Of a stretch of DNA of 36,063 nucleotides, positions 11,632 to 19,015 are shown piece by piece. Positions within the stretch are counted from its first letter, which is position 1. Each line of letters opens with the position of its first letter. Both the position numbers and the translations under genes were made by a program. The notes under the pieces were generated by a model that saw only the letters and a list, made by a program, of their open reading frames with translations, ran no database searches and was not told the origin of the DNA. Source of the DNA: a virus; IMG/VR virus record IMGVR_UViG_3300049732_000389, positions 1-36,063 of that record; one strand, written 5' to 3'.

Positions 11632-12033
11632 ATGAAGCGCGCTGTCGTAGGACTGCTGATGCTGGTCGGGATCGTGTGGACGGGGGCCGCGGCAGAGGCG
11701 CAGGTGCTCTTTCGCTGGACCGACGCCCAGGGGCACGTGCACGTCACGGACGAGGTGACCAGCATTCCCTCGGATCGGATGGGGAGCGTTGGCTACATGA
11801 TGGAGACCCAGTTGGCACGCCTGCAGCCGGCGGCGGCGCGCGCGCGCGTGCAGCGGACGGCTTGGGCGAACGACGTGGCCGAGTGTCGGACCCAGGCCCG
11901 GACCCTCGACAGCCACTTCGACGCCCATATCCCGGAATTCGGGAAGGTGAAGATGTTCGGACTGCCGGAGGCGCGCTATGCGTTCTCCAAGTGCCTCGAC
12001 AGCCGCGGCCACGACATGGTGCGCTCGTACTAA
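11632..12033 (+). CDS. Exported DUF4124-like protein (candidate lysogenic-conversion gene)
   Basis: A 133-residue protein with a classic Sec signal peptide: MKR, a hydrophobic core (VVGLLMLVGIVWTGAA) and a likely cut after AEA at residue 23. The mature start LFRWTDAQGHVHVTDEV matches the DUF4124 pattern of a short beta hairpin with W, D, G and H near the N-terminus of envelope proteins. Two cysteines (85 and 121) could form a disulphide. AGGAGG lies 6 to 7 bases before the ATG. It is monocistronic, opposite in strand to flanking phage operons, and ends at hairpins, all typical of a moron expressed from the prophage. Confidence 0.75.
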   Translation: MKRAVVGLLMLVGIVWTGAAAEAQVLFRWTDAQGHVHVTDEVTSIPSDRMGSVGYMMETQLARLQPAAARARVQRTAWANDVAECRTQARTLDSHFDAHIPEFGKVKMFGLPEARYAFSKCLDSRGHDMVRSY

Positions 12034-12057
12034 CATCCCCTTTCCCCGAAGGATTGC

Positions 12058-12086
12058 GCCGGCCCGCCGGAGCTGCAGGGGCCGGC
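12058..12086 (+). terminator. Hairpin after the DUF4124-like gene
   Basis: A perfect 8-bp G+C stem, GCCGGCCC with GGGCCGGC, around a 13-base loop, begins 24 bases after the stop at 12033. No run of T follows, so it is at best an imperfect intrinsic terminator, useful in either direction. Confidence 0.45.
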
Positions 12087-12117
12087 TCCTCTCACGCCTC
12101 TTCGACGAAATGGAACT

Positions 12118-12140
12118 GTCCGCGCCGATTCTGCGCGGAC
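12118..12140 (-). terminator. Hairpin at the end of the late operon
   Basis: GTCCGCGC and GCGCGGAC form a perfect 8-bp stem with the 7-base loop CGATTCT. It lies 33 bases beyond the last tail gene stop on the minus strand. No U-tract is seen. With the neighbouring hairpin it sits exactly where two convergent transcripts meet. Confidence 0.45.
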
Positions 12141-12172
12141 TGCGCGCCGCCCCTCTGCGGAGCGTGAACGTA

Positions 12173-13879
12173 TCACGCCGGCCCCACCGCGTGATACGCG
12201 AGACGGAGCGCGCCCGCGCCCCCCACGCTGCCCACCTCGATGGGGTCGGGCGGGGTGATGCCCGCCGGCCAGTCGGCGAGCTCGCCCTCGTCCACGTGCG
12301 CGGGGTCCTCGGCCAGGAGGGCCGCCGGGTCCAGATTGGGCGCGGCCGGCGACACGACGAACTGCTCGCGCTGATCGGCGGGCGGCCAGATCGTCGGCCC
12401 CACGGCGCTGTCCTCCGCGATGGCATAGAGCAGGTCGTCGCCGAGGTACTGCACCGCGGCGCCGCGATAGAGCAGGGCGTTATCGCCGGAATCGACGCCC
12501 GTCTGCTGCGCTGCCACGACGCTGGCGTTGGTCGTGGGGTCGTAGACGCGGAGCTGCATCGTCGCCAGGACGCCCGGGGGGGACACCGTGACGCTCGTCG
12601 CGAGGACGTGGTGGTAGAGCACCCGGCGCGGACTCGCCGGGCGGTAGAGCCAGCGGACGCCGCGCTGCCCGACGTGGGCGCCCGGCAGCGTGGTGGCATA
12701 CCAGGGCTCGATGGTCTGCCGCGTCGCGAGCGTGCCGGTCTCGAGGAAGGTGCCGTAGCGCTGATCCTGGATCGTCGGCGTGCTGATGCCGCCGACGCCC
12801 CCCGTGTGCTTCAGATAGCTCCAATTCACGGCGACGCGGCGCTGTGTCCCCGTCCATTCCACGAGGCTCCAGGTGCCAAACAGGAGCCGCTGCTGCTGGC
12901 GGACGAGACCGATGAGCACCTCGTGGATGAAGTTGAATGGCGCGCGGTATTCGTCCGTCGTCGGCGCTTCCCACAGGATCGCCGCCGCATCGGTGCGCAC
13001 GGCCACGAGGTAGACGTAGCTATCGTCACCGAAGAAGGGCAGCGTCGTGGCATACGCGATGCGGACCTGAACGGCCCCGATGAGGGTCACGGCGTCGGGT
13101 TCGAGGATGACCGCGAATTCACGCCCGTTCTCCGCGTAGGGCCACCGGTGCGGCACGTCCGCGATGAGGGTGGAGCCCGCGGAGCTGTAGGTGTAGGTCT
13201 GCGCGTTGAACTTGCCCGGCATCGCCCAGGCGACCGGATCGATGGTCTGGACGTGGGTCGCGGAGATGGCGTCGCCGCCCGCCGGCTCGCCCACCGGGCG
13301 CGAGAGCCGGAACACGTAGATACGCGGGCGGTAGCTGCCATTGCCCAGCGTGCCGGCGATGCCGTCGCCGGCCACGGAGCGCGCGGCGAGCACATAGAAC
13401 TGATTGTCCGCGCCGGGCTGCCCCCAGCCGACCCGGAAGGGACCGGTCGTGAGATCGCCCGCGACGCGATCGGCGTTGATGAGGCCCTGGAGGTTGAGCC
13501 GCTGCGCCTGCTGATCGTTGCGGAAGACGACATCCCAGACGCCCGCGCTGACCTCGGCGAGGAGCAGCTCCTCGACGCGCCCCTGGCTACCCGGCGGATG
13601 CCCTCCCCCCTGCGCCCGTTGCCACTGGTGCGTGAGGATGATTTCGCGCCGGCCACGGCGCCAGAGGACATGCACGCGCTGGCCGACCGTGAGTGTCGCC
13701 GTGCCCTTCGTCGGCAGCACGTCGCCGCCGACGACGTAGCGGCCATCGGGCTGCACGCCGGCGATCGGTTCCTCGAGGATGTAGGGCGCGTCCGCGGCGG
13801 GCCCGCCCCCGTGGCGGATGACGGCGAGGATGCGCTCCGCGAGCGGCGTACAGAACCGCTCCCAGAACGGATCGGCCAT
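12173..13879 (-). CDS. Large tail-tip or receptor-region protein
   Basis: A 568-residue protein, the last gene of the late operon. Residues about 30 to 90 contain a beta-rich module (DGRYVV, then GTATLTVGQRVHVLWRR, REIILTHQWQ) that recurs in the preceding 83-residue protein, suggesting an OB-like tail-tip domain. The rest is beta-rich with many aromatic residues (YVYLVAVRTD, FNFIHEVLIG) and no enzymatic motif. Terminal position in the tail module suggests host contact. The start shares TGATG-type coupling with the preceding stop. Confidence 0.6.
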   Translation of the reverse strand: MADPFWERFCTPLAERILAVIRHGGGPAADAPYILEEPIAGVQPDGRYVVGGDVLPTKGTATLTVGQRVHVLWRRGRREIILTHQWQRAQGGGHPPGSQGRVEELLLAEVSAGVWDVVFRNDQQAQRLNLQGLINADRVAGDLTTGPFRVGWGQPGADNQFYVLAARSVAGDGIAGTLGNGSYRPRIYVFRLSRPVGEPAGGDAISATHVQTIDPVAWAMPGKFNAQTYTYSSAGSTLIADVPHRWPYAENGREFAVILEPDAVTLIGAVQVRIAYATTLPFFGDDSYVYLVAVRTDAAAILWEAPTTDEYRAPFNFIHEVLIGLVRQQQRLLFGTWSLVEWTGTQRRVAVNWSYLKHTGGVGGISTPTIQDQRYGTFLETGTLATRQTIEPWYATTLPGAHVGQRGVRWLYRPASPRRVLYHHVLATSVTVSPPGVLATMQLRVYDPTTNASVVAAQQTGVDSGDNALLYRGAAVQYLGDDLLYAIAEDSAVGPTIWPPADQREQFVVSPAAPNLDPAALLAEDPAHVDEGELADWPAGITPPDPIEVGSVGGAGALRLAYHAVGPA

Positions 13880-14130
13880 CAGCGCGGCCCGTGGATGACG
13901 GGTTTCCCGTTCCGCACCTCGGAGACGTTCACGCGCTGCCCGACCGTGTGCGGGTAATCCGTCTCGGGATTCGCGGTCACCCGCGTGCCGTTCAGATCCA
14001 CGACATACGTCCCGTCCGCGTTGATGGCGAGCACGGTGCCCGGCTGGTAGAGCGCATCGGCGCCGCCCGCGCCGGGCCGGCGCTGCGGCTTCGCCATCAG
14101 GTGCACCAGCACGTCATAGAGATTCGCCAC
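13879..14130 (-). CDS. Small OB-like tail protein
   Basis: An 83-residue protein with LYQPGTVLAINADGTYVVDL, then HTVGQRVNVSEVRNGKPVI. The DGTYVV...VGQRV pattern is the same as in residues about 45 to 75 of the following 568-residue protein. It fits small beta-barrel tail-tip or baseplate proteins. It starts 2 bases after the upstream stop. Confidence 0.6.
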   Translation of the reverse strand: MANLYDVLVHLMAKPQRRPGAGGADALYQPGTVLAINADGTYVVDLNGTRVTANPETDYPHTVGQRVNVSEVRNGKPVIHGPR

Positions 14131-14132
14131 GC

Positions 14133-15857
14133 CTACGGCGCCTCCTCGCGATAGAAGACGGCCTCGAAGGAACAGGTGAACTCCCCGCCGTCGCGGCCAT
14201 CGACATACGTGAAGGCGATGCGGCGGATCTGCGCCGGGTCCAGCGGGATCGGCGTGCCCAGCGCGTCGAGGTATCCGGTCAGGTGAATCGTGCTGCCCTT
14301 CGTCACGTCGGGCAGGGCCGGACCCTGGCCGCTCAGCCGGTACTCGACGAGCCCGCTCGCCGTGCGGTACTGGCCCATGAGGAAGTCGAGATCGTCCTGC
14401 GTGAGGTTGCCGTTACTGTAGCGGATCGGGATGGCGGTCGGGTCCGTCGAGATGACTTCCATGATGCGGCCCGGATTCGTCCCGCCGCCCCCGCCGCCGT
14501 CGAACCCGCCGGGGCGCCGCGGACCGCCCGGCGGGAAGCCGGCCTGGTCCTGCGCCTGGAGCGTGGTGGACCCGGTGGCCTTGCCGGTGGCGGGATCGAA
14601 CGTGGTGCGCGTGGTCGCCACCTCGAGCCAGCCGGGGAGCTTCTCCGTGCGCACCTCCTCGATCCGCTCGGCCTCAGGAAACGTGACGGTGGTTGTGGGT
14701 GGCGTGCCGCTCTTGGTCTCCTTCCGCTTGAAGCGCTTGGTCGTCGTGCCCGCGAGGAAGCGCCGCGCGTCGTACTTCCAGGCCACCTCCTCGCGCGCGG
14801 TCTGCCCCAGCGTCTTGTAGGGCGGCGGGCCGGGCACCTCGACGAGCGTCTTGATCGTCGTCACCGCCGCCAGCGGGAGCGGCTGCGTCAGCGGCCCCGC
14901 GGGGCCGTAGCTCGAGGGCTCATACGTCGTCTCCGTCACGGACTCCTTCACCTGGATGAGCCCGCCGGACGGGTGGGCCTGGTGCTCGCGCTGCACGTGC
15001 TTGAGCAGGAGATGATCCGGTTCGCGGAACGTCCGTTCCCCGTCCACTTGCGCGATGAGGGTGCCCGCAAGGTCATACGTGGGAATGGAGTACGGGACAA
15101 CGACGGTCGATGACGAGACCTCGGGCGGATCGCTCGGCTCGAACTGCCAGCCCTCGGGCCGTCCTTCGAGGATGACGGTGCCGATGAGCGGCAGGCGCCG
15201 CCGCGGGCCGAGCGTCAACTCGACGAGCCGGGCGTCCGCGACGGTCATCGTGAGATCGGCCGGCGGATGGAGCAGGCGCGGCCGGATGCGGATGCGCGTG
15301 CCCTCGGCCGTGATATCGACGCCCAGCGGCGCGACCTGACTCCAGGGCTCGACGAGCCGGCGCAAGAGGTCGTAGAGCGTGCCGCTGGCGTCGAAGGTCT
15401 CGCGCAGCGTGTAGTCGCGGACCTCCCACGACAGGCTGAACCCGGTGCCGGTCACCAGATCCTCGGCAATCCCCGCCGCCGTCCACGTCCCGACCTTGAT
15501 CTCGATGCCCGGTTCGGTGGGCGCCGGCGTGCCGGGCAGGAGCGTGCCGGGCACGTAGCGGATGGCGCGCTGGAGGTCGAACGTATCGGCCAGCGCATCG
15601 ACGCCCCGGATATACGTGCGGCGCTCGTCCACGCGGCCCACGAGCCGCCGGTCGATGATGCTGCCGTGGGTCACTTGCTGGGCGAGCACCTCGTTGCCCG
15701 ACGCATCCAGGAACCCCATGGGCAGCTGGTAGACGGCGTCATCGTCGGGCACCAGCATGAGCTCCGCGCCCGCCACCTCGGCGGTCCAGCCGTCCGCCGG
15801 CGTGTCGAGCGAGCAGTCGATGTCGAACCGGAGGACGCCGGGAACGGGTGTCGGCAT
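14133..15857 (-). CDS. Tail-tip / baseplate hub-like protein
   Basis: A 574-residue protein starting MPTPVPGVLRFDIDCSLDTP, with repeated beta-strand segments and a region (LVTGTGFSLSWEVRDYTLRE, then LYDLLRRLVEPW) of the kind seen in hub proteins that cap a tail tube. Residues about 420 to 460 are a Gly/Pro-rich linker. The size and the position three genes after tape measure fit a tail-associated hub. The ATG at 15857 overlaps the upstream stop as TGATG, and long in-frame sequence upstream of it is a shadow of the next gene. Confidence 0.6.
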   Translation of the reverse strand: MPTPVPGVLRFDIDCSLDTPADGWTAEVAGAELMLVPDDDAVYQLPMGFLDASGNEVLAQQVTHGSIIDRRLVGRVDERRTYIRGVDALADTFDLQRAIRYVPGTLLPGTPAPTEPGIEIKVGTWTAAGIAEDLVTGTGFSLSWEVRDYTLRETFDASGTLYDLLRRLVEPWSQVAPLGVDITAEGTRIRIRPRLLHPPADLTMTVADARLVELTLGPRRRLPLIGTVILEGRPEGWQFEPSDPPEVSSSTVVVPYSIPTYDLAGTLIAQVDGERTFREPDHLLLKHVQREHQAHPSGGLIQVKESVTETTYEPSSYGPAGPLTQPLPLAAVTTIKTLVEVPGPPPYKTLGQTAREEVAWKYDARRFLAGTTTKRFKRKETKSGTPPTTTVTFPEAERIEEVRTEKLPGWLEVATTRTTFDPATGKATGSTTLQAQDQAGFPPGGPRRPGGFDGGGGGGTNPGRIMEVISTDPTAIPIRYSNGNLTQDDLDFLMGQYRTASGLVEYRLSGQGPALPDVTKGSTIHLTGYLDALGTPIPLDPAQIRRIAFTYVDGRDGGEFTCSFEAVFYREEAP

Positions 15858-17044
15858 CAGACCCGCTCCACGCGTCCGACGGGCCGCTGAATCCGCTGGT
15901 CGCGCACGGGCGGGAAGGCGGCCCCGGCGCCGACGGTGAGGGCGGCGGCGGCCGTGTAGCGCACGGCCGCGCGGGCCGCGAGATGCGCGGTTGGCGTGCC
16001 GAGGGTGGCGGCGGCAGTCAGGGCGAGCGCGGCGGTGCCGGCGAGCGCGGGCACGGGCGGCACGAGGGTGCCCACGCCGTCGAACGCGAGGATGGCGGCG
16101 CCCGCCAGGGCCGCGCTCGGCGCCCCCTGGAAGGTGCCCGTCGCGCTGAACGCCACGGTGGCCGCGCCGGCCAGCGCATCGCTCCCGGTGCCGCCGCCCG
16201 CGTCCTCGAGCATCGCGGCGAACAGCTCGGCGTCGGTCAGCGCGTTGCCGTAGATGCGGAGCGTGATGATGCTCACATCCGAATCGAAGTAGGACTCGCC
16301 GCCCCAGCCGATCCGCAGCGGGGCGGACGCATCCGCGAACGCGCCGCTGGCCGTCGCGCTCCCGTCGAGCGCGCCGTCGCGGGCGAAGTCCCACGCATCG
16401 CCGTTCCGGCGAATGGCGAGGCTGACGGGCGTGTCCACGGTGGGCGTCCACGCCGCGCCGGCCGGGCTCCGCTCCCCGACGGCGGCGTTGTACCAGTAGA
16501 GGTTCGTCTTCCCCGCCGACATGAAGTTGTACTCTGCGGCCCACTTCGTCGTGTAGCCGCTGCCCTGGCTATGCGACAGCCAGCCCGGCTGGCCGCTCGT
16601 GACGTGGAAGGCGAGCCGCACGACGAGGGTAAACGTGCTGCCGAGGGTCCAGCGGGCATGGTCGGGCACGGAGGCGTAATCGCTGGCGGGGCAGCGGAGG
16701 GCCGGCTCGCCGGCCACCGTGCCCCAGGTGCAGCCCCCCGTCAGCGTCCCGTGCGCCAGCGAGGCCGAGCGGTCGGGGAGCGTCGTCCCGGCGCCCAACG
16801 CATCGGCCGCGACCCAGTGCCCGAGGAGCTGCGGCGCCGTGCCGAGCGTGCCGCTGGCCGTGAAGGCGACGGCGGCGGACGCGGGGCCGAGGGAGCCGGG
16901 CGGCTCCAGCAACGCCCCGCTCGCCGTGATCGTGAGGGTGACACTGCCGGCGAGGGCGGCGGGCTCGACGACGCCGTCCAGCAAGAGGGCCCCGCCGGTT
17001 TCGAGGAGGAGCCCGCCGCCGTCCTCTTTCAGTAGCCGCGCCAT
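15857..17044 (-). CDS. LamG-like domain tail fibre protein
   Basis: A 395-residue protein. The N-terminus reads LLKEDGGGLLLETGGALLLD. A concanavalin/LamG-like jelly roll lies at about 105 to 285 (FTLVVRLAFH, VSLAIRRNGDAWDFARDG, a metal-site-like DSDVSIITLRIYGNALTDAE). On both sides are Ala/Gly repeats of the type LAGAATVAFSATGTF, which look like stalk repeats. LamG domains in phage tails commonly bind carbohydrates, so receptor binding is likely. Confidence 0.7.
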   Translation of the reverse strand: MARLLKEDGGGLLLETGGALLLDGVVEPAALAGSVTLTITASGALLEPPGSLGPASAAVAFTASGTLGTAPQLLGHWVAADALGAGTTLPDRSASLAHGTLTGGCTWGTVAGEPALRCPASDYASVPDHARWTLGSTFTLVVRLAFHVTSGQPGWLSHSQGSGYTTKWAAEYNFMSAGKTNLYWYNAAVGERSPAGAAWTPTVDTPVSLAIRRNGDAWDFARDGALDGSATASGAFADASAPLRIGWGGESYFDSDVSIITLRIYGNALTDAELFAAMLEDAGGGTGSDALAGAATVAFSATGTFQGAPSAALAGAAILAFDGVGTLVPPVPALAGTAALALTAAATLGTPTAHLAARAAVRYTAAAALTVGAGAAFPPVRDQRIQRPVGRVERV

Positions 17045-17050
17045 GGCGCC

Positions 17051-17662
17051 CTACACGAGGTAGACGATGCCCTGCTCAGACGTATAGGCGTGGAGCGCCG
17101 TCGCCCCCTGCGTCCACGAGACTTTCAGCACCTTTGACGCGGTGGAGTCTTCCGTCGCCGTCCCGCGCCGGGAGACGAAGGCCGAGGCGCCCGTGTTGTT
17201 CGTCTGGGAGTAGATGGTGGCGTGGCAGATTTGCGCGTTCGTCGCCCCGTTCGCGGACAGGTCGACGATGAGGCGCACCGACTTCAGGGTGGTGCTATCG
17301 TCCGACACGGCGGACAGGCCGAGCGCGCTGATGATGTTCGTCGCCCCGTAATAGACCTTCATGGTGTGGGCGTCGGCGCCGCCGCCGTTCTTGAGCTTGG
17401 CCCCGAGGAGTTCGAGCCGCACGCGCCCGGTCGTGCCAAGGGTGTTGGCCGGGATCGTCACCGTGTAGACATCCGTCTCCGTCGCCGTATTCGTGACGGT
17501 GATGTTCGGGCGCGAGCGGTCGATCACCCGGGTATCGAGGAGCAGGGCCGCCGTCGCCCGTTTCGTCACCGGCGTCCCGGCCGGATCGTCCACCAGCACC
17601 ACGAGATCATCCGTGGTGACGGCGCTGACGGCGGTCAGCTCGGTGATCTTTTGGTCGGCCAT
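17051..17662 (-). CDS. Tail fibre / tail-tip structural protein
   Basis: A 203-residue protein starting MADQKITELTAVSAVTTDDL, then VVLVDDPAGTPVTKRAT. This is a motif common at the N-terminus of phage fibres and appendage proteins, where it forms the attachment segment. The rest is beta-rich with Thr and Asn (VTNTATETDVYTVTIPANTL), typical of a fibre head. It overlaps the upstream stop by one base. Confidence 0.65.
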   Translation of the reverse strand: MADQKITELTAVSAVTTDDLVVLVDDPAGTPVTKRATAALLLDTRVIDRSRPNITVTNTATETDVYTVTIPANTLGTTGRVRLELLGAKLKNGGGADAHTMKVYYGATNIISALGLSAVSDDSTTLKSVRLIVDLSANGATNAQICHATIYSQTNNTGASAFVSRRGTATEDSTASKVLKVSWTQGATALHAYTSEQGIVYLV

Positions 17663-18072
17663 CAGGCGACGGTGACCTCGAGGGCCCCGGCGGCGAAGAC
17701 GGGCGCACTGTCCCCGCTGTTGATCGTGCGCGACGTGGTCAGCGCGCCATACACCAGCAGGTTGCCGCTCGACGCCGCGTCCCAGATGCCGAAATGCGTG
17801 ACCACGCCCCAGTTGGCGGTCGGCGCCGGATAGGTGATCGCGCTGACGTTCGTGGTCTTGCCGTCCGTCGAGCTGGCCGCCGACCAGTTCGCATCGCCGG
17901 GCGCGACGGATTGCCGCGCATAGCTGCCGCCGCTCACCTCCGCGCCCGTCGCCGCGTCCGTGGGGTTCGCCGTGTGGAGCGAGACGTAGAGCGCGGCGGG
18001 CTTCGCGAAGCTGCCGGTTCGGAAGATGTGGGTCCGCAGTTGCGCCTCGAGGTAGTCACTAGCGGAAGACAT
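17662..18072 (-). CDS. Conserved phage tail-associated protein
   Basis: A 136-residue protein of a type often seen in siphophage tail modules: a short helix (DYLEAQLRTHIFRTGSFA), then LYVSLHTANPTDAATGAEVS, SYARQSV, THFGIWDA and a beta-rich end. The exact role in the tail is not known. Its start lies inside the end of the upstream HNH gene (14-base overlap), which is unusual for a structural gene and suggests that the HNH gene was added upstream. Confidence 0.7.
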   Translation of the reverse strand: MSSASDYLEAQLRTHIFRTGSFAKPAALYVSLHTANPTDAATGAEVSGGSYARQSVAPGDANWSAASSTDGKTTNVSAITYPAPTANWGVVTHFGIWDAASSGNLLVYGALTTSRTINSGDSAPVFAAGALEVTVA

Positions 18073-18535
18073 GATGCTTCACCGTCCCTTCTCGCCAGCG
18101 CTTGACCATCTTGCAATGGTTCGAGCAGCAGCGGCCTTTCTGGGGGTCGCGCTTGGCGGTCATGTGCAGAAACGTGATGCTGCAGACCTCGCAGACGCGA
18201 GATTCCGCTCGCGTGACTCTTGCGTGCGTCGTGCTGCTCCGGATGACAAGCTCGCCCTGCTGGATCAGGCGCGGATGCCCACGCCGCACGTTGCACCGGA
18301 GACACGACGGGACGAGATTCGCGAGGGCGCTGTTGCACGGGTCATTATCGAGATGATCCACTGAGATGTCTCCCGCCATCACGGGACCGACCCGCCAGTT
18401 CAACATTCGCCCGCACCAATGACACGCATGCGGCCCCGCGCCGATGGCGTCGTAGAGGACGCGGCGGTGTTCGCAGACATAGCCAGACGTCCGTGCCAAT
18501 GGATGCCCCGGGCAACGGAGGGAGCGGTATCTCAC
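18059..18535 (-). CDS. HNH homing-type endonuclease inserted among tail genes
   Basis: A 158-residue protein. GHPLARTSGYVCEHRRVLYD at the N-terminus, CHWCGR, then VDHLDNDPCNSALANLVPSC and CN form the typical free-standing phage HNH (D60, H61, N68, C78, C81). A second Cys set (CEVC, CCSNHC) at 115 to 141 looks like a zinc finger for target recognition. The local DNA has noticeably more A+T than the neighbouring tail genes. It interrupts the tail module and overlaps the next gene, as expected for a mobile homing gene. Confidence 0.85.
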   Translation of the reverse strand: MRYRSLRCPGHPLARTSGYVCEHRRVLYDAIGAGPHACHWCGRMLNWRVGPVMAGDISVDHLDNDPCNSALANLVPSCLRCNVRRGHPRLIQQGELVIRSSTTHARVTRAESRVCEVCSITFLHMTAKRDPQKGRCCSNHCKMVKRWREGTVKHHVFR

Positions 18536-18580
18536 GCGTTCATTCCTTCGTGTCCAGCTACTAATGGTCTCCGTCCTCCT

Positions 18581-19015
18581 TCAGCGCCCGGTATAGGGCG
18601 CGCCAAACAGCTGCGTCAGCGTCAGCCACCGCCACGCGAGCGTGTAGCTGTGCAGCGATACCTGCGGGCCAGGCACCGCGTACTCAAATTGATGGCTGAA
18701 CCGGATCGGCTTGATGGTGCCGACGTTGCCGAGGCTATCCGCGAAGGCCTGGCCGACGCCCCACGCAGTCACGAGGGCCAGCAGCGCCGCGAGCGTCTCC
18801 GCCGCGACGAGGCCGGGCGACTCGCGCCCACCGGATGAGAGCGTCCCCTGCTGGCGGTCGGCGCGGAACCCGAAGTCCTGGATCGTCGTCGCCTCGATGC
18901 CGTCGAAGACGCGGACGCCGAGCGCGAGCTCGCCGAAGGGCTGATAGCTCGAGACGTCCACGACGAGCGTGAGCGGGCCGCTGCCGAGCGAGACAGAGCC
19001 GCGCGGGTTCGCCAT
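18581..19015 (-). CDS. Distal tail protein candidate
   Basis: A 144-residue protein directly downstream of tape measure (TGATG overlap), the usual place of the distal tail protein. The sequence is beta-rich: GSGPLTLVVDVSSYQPFGEL, then SLHSYTLAWRWLTLTQLFGA. It is shorter than a typical Dit. The assignment rests mainly on position. Confidence 0.5.
   Translation of the reverse strand: MANPRGSVSLGSGPLTLVVDVSSYQPFGELALGVRVFDGIEATTIQDFGFRADRQQGTLSSGGRESPGLVAAETLAALLALVTAWGVGQAFADSLGNVGTIKPIRFSHQFEYAVPGPQVSLHSYTLAWRWLTLTQLFGAPYTGR

Noticed and set aside
11978-13957. A 659-codon plus-strand frame opposite the last tail gene
   Set aside because: Arg/Gly/Asp-biased composition typical of an antisense shadow. 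It would also span the hairpins and the end of the DUF4124-like gene.
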